NCBI GenBank assembly: GCA_964629965.1
Contig: CAZVRZ010000001.1
Coordinates: 52,959 to 116,958, forward strand
From: CAZVRZ01 sp964629965
GTDB lineage: Bacteria > Chloroflexota > Anaerolineae > Anaerolineales > UBA4823
Direction: 5' to 3'
Length of the DNA: 64,000 bases
Within the stretch, counting starts at the first letter, position 1. Each line of letters opens with the position of its first letter. The notes beneath the pieces are model-generated. The model saw only the letters and a list, made by a program, of their open reading frames with translations. It was not told where the DNA came from and made no database searches. A program made the position numbers and the translations under genes. This document shows positions 1-9,120 of this stretch, in pieces.

Positions 1-1607
1 GGGAAGTAAACGAAGATGGTTCGGAATATACTTTCCATCTCCGCCAGGGTACGAAGTGGTCTGATGGCGTAGAGTTCACCACCAAAGATATTCAATTCTG
101 GTATGACCATGTGATCTCCAACAAGACTCTTTTCCCCGTGATGGATGGGAAATGGTACACCCTGGATGATGCTGGCGAGCAGGTGGTCATGGAGTTGATT
201 ATCCCAGATGACTATACCTTTACCTTCAAATATGCCCATCCCAAGCCGTTGTTGATCTACGTGATCGGTCGCGAAGGTATTGGAGTTCCCTCTCATTACA
301 TAAAACAGTGGATTTCCGATACGGCGGATGATCCCGCTAAATTGGAAGAGGCAGTTAAGGCTGCTGGTTTTGAATCATGGGACAAATACTTTATCGATAA
401 TCGCCGCTTCTTCTTCTGGAATCCCGAACTGCCCTCACTTGGGCCTTGGGTTGCCAAGAATGATTTAAATGCTGAGAAGTGGATCATAGAGCGTAACCCC
501 TACTTCCCGGGTGTTGATTCAGACGGTATGCAGCTGCCATATGTTGACGGTGTTCATAGCCGTTTGTTCTCAGATGCCCAGGTCTTTAGCCTGTGGATGG
601 CCAATGGCGAGATCGATTTTCAAGCTCGCCGTGTACAGGTCGGTGACTATACATACCTGAAGGAAAGTGAAGAGACTGGCGACTATTCCGTTGTCGTGTG
701 CCCGGCCGCCAAGCATATGGTGGTTGTGCTCAACCAGGCCAGCAAGAACGAAAAGCTGCGCCAATTCTTCATGAATCGCGACGTGCGTATTGCCCTCTCG
801 CTGGCAATTAACCGCGAGGGCATCAATGAATTGAACTATCTTGGCTTGGGCACGCCGCGTCAATATAGCCCGCTGACTCAGTCGCCGCAGTATTATGAGA
901 AGCTATCCAATGCCTATATCGATTATTATCCTGCCAAAGCCAAAGAAATGTTGGATGCTGCAGGATATACTGCCAAGGATGCGGAAGGCTTCCGTAAGTA
1001 TGGGGATGCGGAGGATGACGAAACCATCTTCTTTGTGTTAGAAGGTACCTTTGGTGCCGGTACATCAGATGAAGATGCCGGTCAGCAGATCGTGAAGATG
1101 TTCAAATCTGTTGGTGTTAAGTGCGAATACAAATTTGTCGAGCAGACCCTTTACAATCAGCATTACACATCCAACGATATGGATGCTGCCTGGACTTTTG
1201 CTGACCGCACCGTTGTGCCTCTGGCTGCAGAAGGTCTTATCTTCCGTGGCGTAGCGAGCGATCGTCCCTTCATCGATGCCTACAACAAATTCCTCGATGA
1301 TCCCAATAACCCGATTGCCATTGAGCCTCCCGCAGATCACTATGTTCGCAAGCTCCATGACCTCTGGGAGCAGATCATTGTTCAGGGCAATCCTGATACG
1401 CAGAATGAACTCTTCCGGCAGATGTTGGATATCTGGGCTGAGGAGCTGCCGATGATCGGTGTGGTGGGTGAACTTCCCGCATTGACTGTTGTTAAGAATG
1501 GGCTCAAGAATTTTGCCTCAAGCCCCAATGACGACACTACCTGTGATGAGTATGTTCGCAACCCCGAAACCCTCTTTTGGGAGAAACCCGAAGAGCACCA
1601 GAGCTAG
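1..1607 (+). CDS. ABC transporter substrate-binding protein, family 5 (5' end outside the window)
   Basis: This is the C-terminal part of an extracytoplasmic solute-binding protein of the SBP_bac_5 (peptide/oligosaccharide) family. The frame is open from base 3, ahead of the first ATG at 111, and reads YTFHLRQGTKWSDG, the usual family motif, so the true start and any lipoprotein signal lie upstream of the window. The later segment VRIALSLAINREGIN followed by a lysine/asparagine-rich stretch is also typical. It captures a peptide or oligosaccharide outside the membrane and delivers it to the permeases encoded at 1736 and 2801. The 129-base space to the permease holds a hairpin. The substrate cannot be read from sequence; related proteins in Thermotogae bind oligosaccharides, and a mannosidase lies nearby. 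Confidence 0.9.
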   Translation, partial: EVNEDGSEYTFHLRQGTKWSDGVEFTTKDIQFWYDHVISNKTLFPVMDGKWYTLDDAGEQVVMELIIPDDYTFTFKYAHPKPLLIYVIGREGIGVPSHYIKQWISDTADDPAKLEEAVKAAGFESWDKYFIDNRRFFFWNPELPSLGPWVAKNDLNAEKWIIERNPYFPGVDSDGMQLPYVDGVHSRLFSDAQVFSLWMANGEIDFQARRVQVGDYTYLKESEETGDYSVVVCPAAKHMVVVLNQASKNEKLRQFFMNRDVRIALSLAINREGINELNYLGLGTPRQYSPLTQSPQYYEKLSNAYIDYYPAKAKEMLDAAGYTAKDAEGFRKYGDAEDDETIFFVLEGTFGAGTSDEDAGQQIVKMFKSVGVKCEYKFVEQTLYNQHYTSNDMDAAWTFADRTVVPLAAEGLIFRGVASDRPFIDAYNKFLDDPNNPIAIEPPADHYVRKLHDLWEQIIVQGNPDTQNELFRQMLDIWAEELPMIGVVGELPALTVVKNGLKNFASSPNDDTTCDEYVRNPETLFWEKPEEHQS

Positions 1608-1627
1608 TTTCTTCTTTTTCAATCAGT

Positions 1628-1657
1628 TTCCCCCTTCCCTGTCAGGGGAAGGGGGAA
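1628..1657 (+). terminator. Intercistronic hairpin after the binding-protein gene
   Basis: A perfect 12-base-pair stem (1628-1639 with 1646-1657, core CCCCCTTCCC/GGGAAGGGGG) encloses a 6-base loop. No T run follows. This favours a stabilising or partly terminating hairpin over a full terminator, and would allow more binding protein than permease to be made. Confidence 0.6.
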
Positions 1658-1735
1658 GCCTCCAAGGGTATAACCATTACCCCAGGATGAAGCGTTTGTA
1701 GTTGTAGTTCGTAAAAGCAATCTCGGAGGTAATCC

Positions 1736-2722
1736 ATGCTTTCATACATCCTGCGCAGAGTAGGGATCATGATTCCCACCCTTATTCTGATCTCAATCAT
1801 TACTTTTCTTATCATCTTGCTTCCACCGGGAGATTTTCTTTCTTCCTACGCTGCAAGCTTGCGCGCACAGGGAGAAGTGATCGATGAAGCGGAAATGGAG
1901 GTCATGCGGGAACGTTATGGTTTGAACCAGCCTGTTTATGTTCAGTATGGTAAGTGGGTCTGGGGGATTATCTCGCGAGGTGATTGGGGACAGTCGATGT
2001 CATTGCAGAAACCGGTGAAAGAATTAATCTGGGAACGCATGACGCTTTCGATGGTGCTTTCTGTTATTTCTTTACTGGTCGGTTGGTTTGTCGCCATACC
2101 TTTGGGGGTTTATTCTGCCACACACCAGTATTCGATCATCGACTACTTTGTAACATTCATTAGCTTTGTGGGTATCGGTACGCCCGGTTTCTTATTAGCA
2201 TTGGTCGTAATGTATGTTGCTATGAATTATATGGGCTTAAGCGTGGGGGGGTTATTCTCAGACGCATATATCATGGCGCCCTGGTCGCTAGATAAGGTTG
2301 TTGATTTGCTCAAACACCTGTGGATGCCGGTTTTGATCCTGGCTTTCAACGGCACGGCCGGTGGATTGCGTACCACGCGTGCCAATTTATTGGATGAGTT
2401 GAATAAGCCATATGTTGAGACTGCTCGTTCAAAGGGCTTAAAAGAATCGCGCGTCATCTGGAAGTACCCGGTACGGGTAGCGCTTAATCCTTTCTTTAGC
2501 ACGGTAGGATGGGAGTTGGCGAATCTGATCTCGGGCGCTACCTTACTTTCGATCGTGCTCAACCTGCAGACAGAAGGTCCGATGTTATTGAGCGCACTCA
2601 CTGCCCAAGATATGTACCTGGCAGGCAGTTTCTTGTTCTTGCTCAGTGTTCTAACCGTTATTGGCACACTGCTGTCTGATATTCTATTAGCGTGGGTAGA
2701 TCCGCGCATTCGTATGACGTAA
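1736..2722 (+). CDS. ABC transporter permease, DppB/OppB type
   Basis: First membrane subunit of the importer that begins at the window edge. The 328-residue protein starts with a membrane helix (YILRRVGIMIPTLILI), then carries the periplasmic stretch YGLNQPVYVQYGKWVWGI that is typical of DppB-like proteins. About five more hydrophobic segments follow, with the ATPase-contacting EAA loop near residues 225-245 (ETARSKGLKESRVIWKY). An ideal ribosome site (ggagg at about 1724) sits just before the ATG. It forms the channel with the 2801 permease. Length and topology are normal for the family. The transported substrate is unknown. Confidence 0.92.
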   Translation: MLSYILRRVGIMIPTLILISIITFLIILLPPGDFLSSYAASLRAQGEVIDEAEMEVMRERYGLNQPVYVQYGKWVWGIISRGDWGQSMSLQKPVKELIWERMTLSMVLSVISLLVGWFVAIPLGVYSATHQYSIIDYFVTFISFVGIGTPGFLLALVVMYVAMNYMGLSVGGLFSDAYIMAPWSLDKVVDLLKHLWMPVLILAFNGTAGGLRTTRANLLDELNKPYVETARSKGLKESRVIWKYPVRVALNPFFSTVGWELANLISGATLLSIVLNLQTEGPMLLSALTAQDMYLAGSFLFLLSVLTVIGTLLSDILLAWVDPRIRMT

Positions 2723-2800
2723 GGGAGATGAAAGCCCCCGGGTTGGTTCTGTGAATAAGTTATCTTTCTTTTTATAATTTGTTTTCTGACGTGAGGTATC

Positions 2801-3940
2801 ATGACAAATCAGACTCCCGTTCCTCTTGAAGAGGAAATCATTATCGAAGAGAAAATCGCAGTAGCGAAGCCGCTAACTATGATGTGGTGGAAGTTCCGCA
2901 AGCATAAGATGGCAGTAGTTAGTGGTGTTTTCCTAATAATTATGTACTTGGTGGCAATCTTCTGTGAGTTCGTTTCTCCTTACGTACCAGATGATACTTT
3001 CATCCGGTATAAATCGGCCCCACCTTCCAAAATTCATCTGAAAGATTCGGATGGTAAGCTGCGGACTCCTTTCATCTATGGCACCAAGATGACGCGCAAT
3101 CCCGAGACGCTGCGCGTGACTTACACCGAAGACCTCAGTATGCTCTACCCCATCAAATTTTTTATTGAAGGTCCCTCCTATAAATTTTGGGGACTCTGGG
3201 AAACCAATGTCCATTTGTTTGGCTTGGGCATTTCCGAAGACGAGGAACGTGTCATGATCTTAGGCGCCGACCGGGTAGGGCGCGATATGTTCTCGTTGAC
3301 AGTTTACGGTGCTCGTATCTCACTTTCTATCGGTTTAATAGGGGTGGCTCTTAGCCTATCCATCGGTATCATCGTAGGAGGCATATCTGGTTATTATGGT
3401 GGTGTGATTGATAATGTCATCCAGCGGGTAATAGAATTTATCCGTTCCATCCCGCAAATTCCTCTGTGGATGGCGCTGAGTGCTGCTCTGCCTATGGAAT
3501 GGCCGGTATTAAAAATATATTTTGCCATCTCGCTTATTCTCTCCCTGGTAGGCTGGACCAGCATGGCCCGGGTTGTGCGTGGACGATTTTTAGCATTACG
3601 CGAGGAAGACTTTATCCTTGCGGCTCGGTTGACTGGATCGAGTGAGTTCCGGATTATTTTGATCCACATGGTGCCTTCTTTCTTGAGCTACATTATCGCC
3701 AACCTGACATTGGCTGTTCCCTACATGATCTTGAGCGAGACTAGCCTGAGCTTTATTGGATTAGGCCTGCGCGCACCGGCGATCAGTTGGGGGGTATTGC
3801 TAGCTGAAGCGCAGAATGTCCGTTCGATTGCTCTGTCGCCGTGGGTCTTTTGGCCGGCAGCCGCTGTGATCTCCACTGTATTGGCTTTCAACTTTCTGGG
3901 AGATGGCTTGCGTGACGCAGCCGATCCTTATGCACGTTGA
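2801..3940 (+). CDS. ABC transporter permease, DppC/OppC type, with enlarged external loop
   Basis: Second membrane subunit of the importer. At 379 residues it is about 80 longer than typical DppC. The extra length lies between the first membrane helix (about residues 38-60) and the permease domain, as a hydrophilic segment of roughly 100 residues. The segment ILGADRVGRDMFSLTVYGARIS opens the BPD_transp_1 domain, and the EAA loop is AARLTGSSEFRIILIHMVP. The ATG follows a gtgaggt site. It pairs with the 1736 permease and the ATPase at 3969. An enlarged loop is also seen in the second importer (26720), so it seems a lineage trait and not a sequence error. Confidence 0.92.
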   Translation: MTNQTPVPLEEEIIIEEKIAVAKPLTMMWWKFRKHKMAVVSGVFLIIMYLVAIFCEFVSPYVPDDTFIRYKSAPPSKIHLKDSDGKLRTPFIYGTKMTRNPETLRVTYTEDLSMLYPIKFFIEGPSYKFWGLWETNVHLFGLGISEDEERVMILGADRVGRDMFSLTVYGARISLSIGLIGVALSLSIGIIVGGISGYYGGVIDNVIQRVIEFIRSIPQIPLWMALSAALPMEWPVLKIYFAISLILSLVGWTSMARVVRGRFLALREEDFILAARLTGSSEFRIILIHMVPSFLSYIIANLTLAVPYMILSETSLSFIGLGLRAPAISWGVLLAEAQNVRSIALSPWVFWPAAAVISTVLAFNFLGDGLRDAADPYAR

Positions 3941-3968
3941 GTTCATTGTTTATAGATAGGAGCGAGCC

Positions 3969-5006
3969 TTGGAAGAGAAAGAAATATTACTGCAGGTAAA
4001 GGATCTGAAGACCCATTTTTTTCTGGATGAAGGTACGATCAAGGCAGTAGATGGGGTTGACATGGATATTCGCGCCCGTCAAACGTTGGGCGTAGTGGGA
4101 GAAAGCGGCTGCGGCAAGAGCATAACAGCGCGCTCGATTATGCGTATTCTGGCCAAATCTGGTAAGATAGTCGATGGAGAAATCCTGTTCCATCGTCGCC
4201 TGAGTGAACAGAGCAACGGAGTCGCTGCTGGCGAAATGATCGATATCATTGATTTAGCCAGGCTTGATCCGCAAAGTGATAGAATGCGTTCTATTCGTGG
4301 GGCTGAAATTTCGATGGTTTTCCAGGAACCGATGACTTCGCTCAGTCCAGTGCATACCATTGGTAACCAGATCGGAGAAGTTATCAGTTTGCATCAGAGG
4401 CTTGACGCAAAACAAACGCGTGAAAAAGTAATTGAGATGCTTGATCATGTCGGTATGCCTTTGCCTCGGCGCACAATCGATCGTTATCCTTATGAGTTGT
4501 CGGGAGGCATGCGTCAGAGGGCTATGATTGCCATGGCGCTCTCCTGCCACCCCAGCCTGCTGATTGCTGATGAGCCTACAACCGCCTTGGATGTTACCAC
4601 GGAGGCTCAGATCTTGATCTTGATGCGCCGGTTGCAAGAAGAATTGGGCATGTCTATCATGTTCATTACCCATAACCTGGGCGTAATTGCCCAGATGGCT
4701 GATCAGGTGGTTGTGATGTATCTGGGAAAAATTGTGGAAGATGCCAGTGTGGATGCGCTTTTCTACAAGCCGCTGCATCCGTACACACAGGCGCTGCTGC
4801 AATCGATTCCTCGCCTGGGAAGCAATAAACAGCGAAACTATCGCTTAGCATCGATCCGCGGCTCGGTTCCCGATCCTTATAACCTGCCCAAGGGTTGTCC
4901 TTTCCATCCCCGTTGTTCGCGTTTTATACCTAACAAATGCAATCAAGAAGTACCGCCAGAGGTCGAGGTAGAACCTGGTCATAAGGTGCGCTGCATCCTT
5001 TATTAG
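3969..5006 (+). CDS. ABC transporter ATP-binding protein, OppD/DppD type
   Basis: The ATPase that drives the upstream importer. Visible motifs are Walker A (GESGCGKSITA, about residues 40-50), signature LSGGMRQR, Walker B LLIADEPTTALD and the switch histidine in FITHNLG. The C-terminal oligopeptide-transport extension (HPYTQALLQSIP, then a cysteine-containing GCPFHPRC segment) is complete. The start is TTG at 3969, behind the purine-rich stretch gataggagcgag. Such importers usually have a second ATPase (OppF). None follows here; a terminator and a cupin gene come next, so this protein either works as a homodimer or borrows a partner, perhaps one from 27980-29807. Confidence 0.92.
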   Translation: MEEKEILLQVKDLKTHFFLDEGTIKAVDGVDMDIRARQTLGVVGESGCGKSITARSIMRILAKSGKIVDGEILFHRRLSEQSNGVAAGEMIDIIDLARLDPQSDRMRSIRGAEISMVFQEPMTSLSPVHTIGNQIGEVISLHQRLDAKQTREKVIEMLDHVGMPLPRRTIDRYPYELSGGMRQRAMIAMALSCHPSLLIADEPTTALDVTTEAQILILMRRLQEELGMSIMFITHNLGVIAQMADQVVVMYLGKIVEDASVDALFYKPLHPYTQALLQSIPRLGSNKQRNYRLASIRGSVPDPYNLPKGCPFHPRCSRFIPNKCNQEVPPEVEVEPGHKVRCILY

Positions 5007-5051
5007 AACGGTTAACCAACTTACAATGGTATTTCTCATCAGTTTATTTGC

Positions 5052-5092
5052 CCGCGCAGTGTGTAAAATAAGCACTGCGCGGAGTATTTTTT
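5052..5092 (+). terminator. Rho-independent terminator of the first ABC importer operon
   Basis: A perfect 10-base-pair GC-rich stem (5052-5061 CCGCGCAGTG with 5073-5082) and an 11-base loop are followed by agtatttttt. The T run runs directly into the aaggag ribosome site of the cupin gene at 5106. Expression of the cupin must therefore come from read-through or from a promoter overlapping the hairpin. Confidence 0.85.
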
Positions 5093-5105
5093 AAGGAGCT
5101 TAGGA

Positions 5106-5411
5106 ATGAAACAGTTTATTGAGGTTCAAAGCAAAGGCCTGGACAAGTGTTGGGTAGAGAATGCACTTGACCCTGAGCGTTTACATCTGCACGTTACCGA
5201 ATTGTCTCCTGGCAGTAGGCCTCATGCTGGCCACACCCACAGCGGGGTAGAGGCTTTTTATTTACTGGAAGGCAGCGGCGTGATTGAGACCGAAGAAGGT
5301 CCGATCACACTTCAAATTAACCAGGCGGTCATCTTGGATGCCACCAAAAAACATGGTTTAGTCAATACGGGCTGCCTGCCGATGAAATATTTGGTGATCA
5401 TTGTGAAATGA
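5106..5411 (+). CDS. Small cupin-domain protein
   Basis: A 101-residue single-domain cupin. Cupin motif 1 is clear (PHAGHTHSGVEAFYLLEGSG: two histidines, a glutamate and the closing glycine) and motif 2 follows at ATKKHGLVN. These residues normally hold one divalent metal in a beta-barrel. Small stand-alone cupins include isomerases, dioxygenases and sugar-binding proteins, and nothing here decides between them. The ATG follows aaggagctta. The gene sits alone between the ABC importer terminator and the obg promoter, so context gives no pathway. Confidence 0.8.
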   Translation: MKQFIEVQSKGLDKCWVENALDPERLHLHVTELSPGSRPHAGHTHSGVEAFYLLEGSGVIETEEGPITLQINQAVILDATKKHGLVNTGCLPMKYLVIIVK

Positions 5412-5468
5412 CTTTAAGGTGGATCCATCCTTCCATTTCTACCCCTAGAAGTCATCATGGTAAAAAAG

Positions 5469-5495
5469 TTAACAATACTGTTCAAATGGTATAAT
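5469..5495 (+). promoter_or_regulatory. Probable sigma-70 promoter for obg-nadD-udg
   Basis: A perfect TATAAT at 5490-5495 is preceded by TGG, an extended -10. TTAACA lies at 5469-5474 with a short 15-base spacer. Transcription would start about 25 bases before the obg ATG, leaving room for the aaggag at 5507-5512. Confidence 0.65.
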
Positions 5496-5525
5496 CCTTC
5501 CTTACCAAGGAGTATTTGTTAACTT

Positions 5526-6797
5526 ATGTTTATAGATGTAGTAGTAATCTCTGTACGCTCTGGCAAGGGCGGTGATGGAGTTGTTCATTTTCGCCGGGAA
5601 AAGTATGAACCGCTCGGCGGTCCAGATGGCGGCGATGGCGGCAAAGGTGGAGATGTGGTGTTTGAAGTGCTTCCTACTTTGAATACACTATCGACTTTTC
5701 GCCATTCCACCAAGTATGCCGCCCAAGATGGAAAAAATGGCGCGAAACAGAATATGACCGGCCATTCCGGAAAAGACCTGATCATTCATGTTCCACCTGG
5801 TACGATCATTTTTGATCATCGCAAGGGTGATGTCTTGGGCGATCTAATCGAACCGGGTCAGCAATTAATTATTGTGAAGGGGGGGCGCGGAGGTCGCGGT
5901 AACGCTCGCTTTGCCAACTCGCGCGATCAAGCTCCCAGGCAGGCCGAGCGTGGCGCACCATCCCAAGAGATAGAATTGCGCCTCGAGCTGAAATTGATTG
6001 CCGATATTGGCATCGTGGGAGTGCCTAACGCGGGTAAATCGACCTTTCTTTCTGTCGTGACAAATGCCAAGCCGAAAATCGCGCCTTATCCCTTTACAAC
6101 GATTGAACCAAACCTGGGTGTCGCCGAATTGAATGATGAAACCACCTTGATCATGGCAGATATCCCTGGTTTGATCGAGGGCGCCCATTTGGGCGTGGGC
6201 TTGGGGCATGATTTCCTGCGCCACATCCAACGTACACGTGTACTGATTCACCTGTTGGATGGTACTGCGGAGGATCCGGTTTCGGATATGATTCAAATCA
6301 ATAGCGAGCTGGCATTGTTTGATCCTGGTCTGGGACGAAAACCTCAGGTAGTGGCATTGAATAAGATGGATCTGCCGGATGCGCAGGCGCGCTGGTCCGA
6401 GATTGAAGCAGAACTTCGGCGGCGCAACCTGGTCACTAAGGGTAATCTGTTTGCAATTTCGGCTGTGACGGGACAAAATGTGCGCGATGTGTTATATCGT
6501 GCCTCACAGCGACTGGCCGAAACGCCTGCACTGGAAGAGATCACAACCATACCGGTTTATCGCATGGAAAGTGACCCAAGCCAGTTCACGATTGAGCGAA
6601 CTGCCGATGGCTGGTTGGTGAAAGGGGAAGCCCTTGAACGGGCTGCTGCCATGACGTATTGGGAATATGATGCTTCCATCCGGCGGTTTCAGCGTATTTT
6701 GCATGCTCTTGGAGTGGAAGATGCCTTGCGCAAGGCCGGCATTCAGGAAGGGGACATGGTCATCATTGGTGAATACGAGTTGGAGTGGTCGGATTAG
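5526..6797 (+). CDS. obg: GTPase Obg/CgtA
   Basis: Conserved GTPase that binds the large ribosomal subunit and links its assembly to the cell's nucleotide state. All three domains are present in 423 residues. The glycine-rich Obg fold spans about 1-158 (GGPDGGDGGKGG near residue 31). The G domain has G1 GVPNAGKS at 165-172, switch TTIEPN at 191-196, DIPG at 212-215 and NKMD near 280. A C-terminal OCT domain ends at about residue 420. The start MFID matches the family N-terminus. The aaggag site is 13 bases upstream, which is rather far. The stop codon abuts the nadD start, so the two are translated together. Confidence 0.97.
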   Translation: MFIDVVVISVRSGKGGDGVVHFRREKYEPLGGPDGGDGGKGGDVVFEVLPTLNTLSTFRHSTKYAAQDGKNGAKQNMTGHSGKDLIIHVPPGTIIFDHRKGDVLGDLIEPGQQLIIVKGGRGGRGNARFANSRDQAPRQAERGAPSQEIELRLELKLIADIGIVGVPNAGKSTFLSVVTNAKPKIAPYPFTTIEPNLGVAELNDETTLIMADIPGLIEGAHLGVGLGHDFLRHIQRTRVLIHLLDGTAEDPVSDMIQINSELALFDPGLGRKPQVVALNKMDLPDAQARWSEIEAELRRRNLVTKGNLFAISAVTGQNVRDVLYRASQRLAETPALEEITTIPVYRMESDPSQFTIERTADGWLVKGEALERAAAMTYWEYDASIRRFQRILHALGVEDALRKAGIQEGDMVIIGEYELEWSD

Positions 6798-7424
6798 ATG
6801 TCTTCCATAGGTGTTTTTGGGGGGACTTTTGATCCACCTCACCTGGGTCATTTGATCCTGGCTCAAGAAGCTGCTGTCCAGCTCAAGCTAGATCAAGTTT
6901 TGTGGTTACTTACGCCGGCCCCGCCGCACAAGCAGGGGAAGCAAATAGTACCATTGGCGCATCGTTTGGCTATGTTGGAGCTAACGATTGCTCGTAATCC
7001 GCTCTTTGAATTGTCCAGGGTAGATATAGATCGTCCGCCGCCTTACTTTGCCGTTGATACAATGCGAATGTTGCGCCAGAGTCTGTCTGTAATGAAAGAC
7101 AAGTCAACCAATGTATTTCTAGTTTATTTGATTGGGTCTGATTCACTGCGCGATCTTCCAACCTGGCACAGGCCACAAGAGTTGGTAGAGGCTTGTTCGG
7201 CATTGGGTGTGATGTGTCGCCCGGGTGTCAAAATCAACCTGGATTTGCTTGAAAGTAAGTTGCCTGGATTGCGAGCCAGGTTAAAATGGATTAATGCACC
7301 TCAAATCGAGATTTCCTCATCTTACATTCGCCAGTTGGTTGCAACTGGGAAACCGTTCCGGTATTACGTAACCGAATCTGTGGCGGCTTATATCCGAGAG
7401 CATTGCCTGTATGCAACTGATTGA
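6798..7424 (+). CDS. nadD: Nicotinate-nucleotide adenylyltransferase
   Basis: Transfers AMP from ATP to nicotinate mononucleotide, the penultimate step of NAD synthesis, in the cytoplasm. The nucleotidyltransferase signature GVFGGTFDPPHLGHL is at residues 5-19, and the second motif ISSSYIRQLVATGK is near the C-terminus. The 208-residue length is normal. The ATG directly follows the obg TAG with no spacer, so translation is coupled. The obg-nadD pairing is common in bacteria. Its last 14 bases overlap the start of the glycosylase gene. Confidence 0.96.
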   Translation: MSSIGVFGGTFDPPHLGHLILAQEAAVQLKLDQVLWLLTPAPPHKQGKQIVPLAHRLAMLELTIARNPLFELSRVDIDRPPPYFAVDTMRMLRQSLSVMKDKSTNVFLVYLIGSDSLRDLPTWHRPQELVEACSALGVMCRPGVKINLDLLESKLPGLRARLKWINAPQIEISSSYIRQLVATGKPFRYYVTESVAAYIREHCLYATD

Positions 7425-8070
7425 TATCCAAATGGCGATTATCAACTGCCAGCGTTGCTCGCGTTTGCGCGCCTATTGCCAGTGCATTGCCCAGGAAAAA
7501 CGCCGTGCTTATTTTGATCAAGAATACTGGGGTAAACCCGTACCAGGATTTGGCGATCCGGCTGCTCATATTCTGTTGGTTGGGTTAGCGCCGGGTGCCC
7601 ACGGAGCGAATCGTACCGGACGAGTATTTACCGGCGATCCCTCTGGCGACTTTTTATTCGCAGCTCTTTACCGCGCCGGATTCTGCAACAAACCGGTTTC
7701 ACAGCACCGCGCCGATGGTTTGCAATTATTTGGGATTTATATTGCGGGCACGCTGCGTTGCGCTCCTCCGCAGAATAAACCATTGGCAAGTGAAATTGAA
7801 AATTGCCGTCCATTTTTACACTCCGAACTGGATGCTCTCAACCAGGTGCACACGATCCTGGCTTTGGGGAAATTAGCTTTCGATCAACTATTGGTTACGC
7901 TGGCGGCTCGCGGCGAAAGCGCGCTGTCTCGCCCCTCCTTTTTTCATGGTGCTGAACACATTGTGGGTAAGTACCGGCTGGCAGCGGTCTATCATCCAAG
8001 TCAGCGCAATACTGCTACGCGGCGATTAACCCCTGCCATGTATCATACCGTGCTGAGTAGATTGGCTTGA
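7411..8070 (+). CDS. Uracil-DNA glycosylase, type 5 (UdgB-like)
   Basis: Removes uracil and related deaminated bases from DNA as the first step of base-excision repair. The type 5 signature GLAPGAHGANRTGRVFTGD is present around residue 55. It lacks the aspartate of type 1 enzymes, as expected for UdgB. Cysteines at NCQRC near the N-terminus, with TLRCAPPQNKP and ENCRPF later, can supply the four ligands of the iron-sulfur cluster. The second active-site motif is VYHPSQRNT. The start lies inside nadD (14-base overlap); an internal ATG at 7432 is an alternative. Type 5 enzymes are best known from thermophiles and actinobacteria, and are also found in Chloroflexota. Confidence 0.9.
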   Translation: MQLIDIQMAIINCQRCSRLRAYCQCIAQEKRRAYFDQEYWGKPVPGFGDPAAHILLVGLAPGAHGANRTGRVFTGDPSGDFLFAALYRAGFCNKPVSQHRADGLQLFGIYIAGTLRCAPPQNKPLASEIENCRPFLHSELDALNQVHTILALGKLAFDQLLVTLAARGESALSRPSFFHGAEHIVGKYRLAAVYHPSQRNTATRRLTPAMYHTVLSRLA

Positions 8071-8075
8071 CCTGA

Positions 8076-9101
8076 TTATCCTGTTTTATGCCGCACACGC
8101 AGGATGGCGATTTTGGTGGTATGGTTGAATGGTGTGGGATCAGTGGGCAGGCGCTGCAGCCGATGGCTAATGATTGTATTGGGGTAGCCTGTGATATCCT
8201 CCGGCACGGGCACACTGGTTTCGAATTCCAGATACCCATCGGCGCATAGCTCCTTGATAGTCTGCATGTATTCTGCGCCGCTGACAAACAGGGCATTATT
8301 GATAGCAATTAGCCAACCTCCATTTGCGATCAGAGGGCGAACCTTGTTGATCAGATGCCGGTTGTGAGCATTTAAATCAACCGTACCATAAGCAGTGGTG
8401 GAAAAAAAGGGGGGATCGAGAAATACACAGGCAAACGTGATACCTTCCCTGCGCCATTGTGATGTTTGCGCGAAAAAATCTGCAGCCATAAAATTCATCT
8501 TCTGTATTGGCAGCCCGTTCAGGGTGTACGTTGTTTTTGCCAGGTTAAGATACTTTCGCTTTACATCCAGATGTACAACCCGGCTTGCTCCACCCGCAGC
8601 GGCTGCTGCTCCCAGGCTGCCCGTATATGCAAAGGTGTTGAGTACAGTTCGATCTCTTAGATGATCGTAGGCCCAGCGCCGCAGGTTACGGGTATCCAGG
8701 TACAGACTGGCATCCTGGTTCATTTGCAGATCGATGGCATACCAGATGCCGTTCTCTCTGATTTTTCTATCCGGCTGACTGCCAAACACCACTTTTCCCC
8801 AACGCATTTCATTGTCGGAAGACGAGCGAGTCTTGACAATACCTGCCTGTATCCAGGGATATTCCTGACGCAGCCAGGTTATAGTACCTGGAATATCTTC
8901 ATCAATCTTTTCGGGATGATCAGCGTGATTATAGATCACCAATGTGCGGGCATATAGATCGATCACCAGTCCAGGCCAGCCTTCCAGAAAGCCATTGAAC
9001 AGGCGTATGGCATTTTCATGCTTCCCATCGCGATCCGCTTCATCACTCAAAACGGGCTGTCGGGCTGATATTGCTTTACTTATTCGTTCGATCAGGTACA
9101 T
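8076..9101 (-). CDS. Class I rRNA methyltransferase, RlmI/RlmK-like
   Basis: S-adenosylmethionine-dependent methyltransferase of the group that methylates cytosine C5 or guanine N7 in 23S rRNA. The C-terminal Rossmann domain shows the SAM motif NTFAYTGSLGAAAAAGGA with acidic motif II HLDVKRKYL. The catalytic stretch FLDPPFF is also present. The N-terminal part resembles the RlmI substrate-binding region. The frame is open back to 9182, but that would run into typA. The ATG at 9101 gives MYLIERI, 19 bases after the typA stop, and is preferred (341 residues). It ends 5 bases from the convergent glycosylase gene. Which nucleotide it modifies cannot be told. Confidence 0.82.
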   Translation of the reverse strand: MYLIERISKAISARQPVLSDEADRDGKHENAIRLFNGFLEGWPGLVIDLYARTLVIYNHADHPEKIDEDIPGTITWLRQEYPWIQAGIVKTRSSSDNEMRWGKVVFGSQPDRKIRENGIWYAIDLQMNQDASLYLDTRNLRRWAYDHLRDRTVLNTFAYTGSLGAAAAAGGASRVVHLDVKRKYLNLAKTTYTLNGLPIQKMNFMAADFFAQTSQWRREGITFACVFLDPPFFSTTAYGTVDLNAHNRHLINKVRPLIANGGWLIAINNALFVSGAEYMQTIKELCADGYLEFETSVPVPEDITGYPNTIISHRLQRLPTDPTPFNHTTKIAILRVRHKTG

Positions 9102-9120
9102 ACTTCTGAACGATGTTAGC

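Noticed and set aside
2227..2802. A 191-codon minus-strand frame opposite the first permease
   Set aside because: The plus strand encodes a full DppB-type permease. The antisense translation is rich in Arg, Ser and Lys with no domain features.
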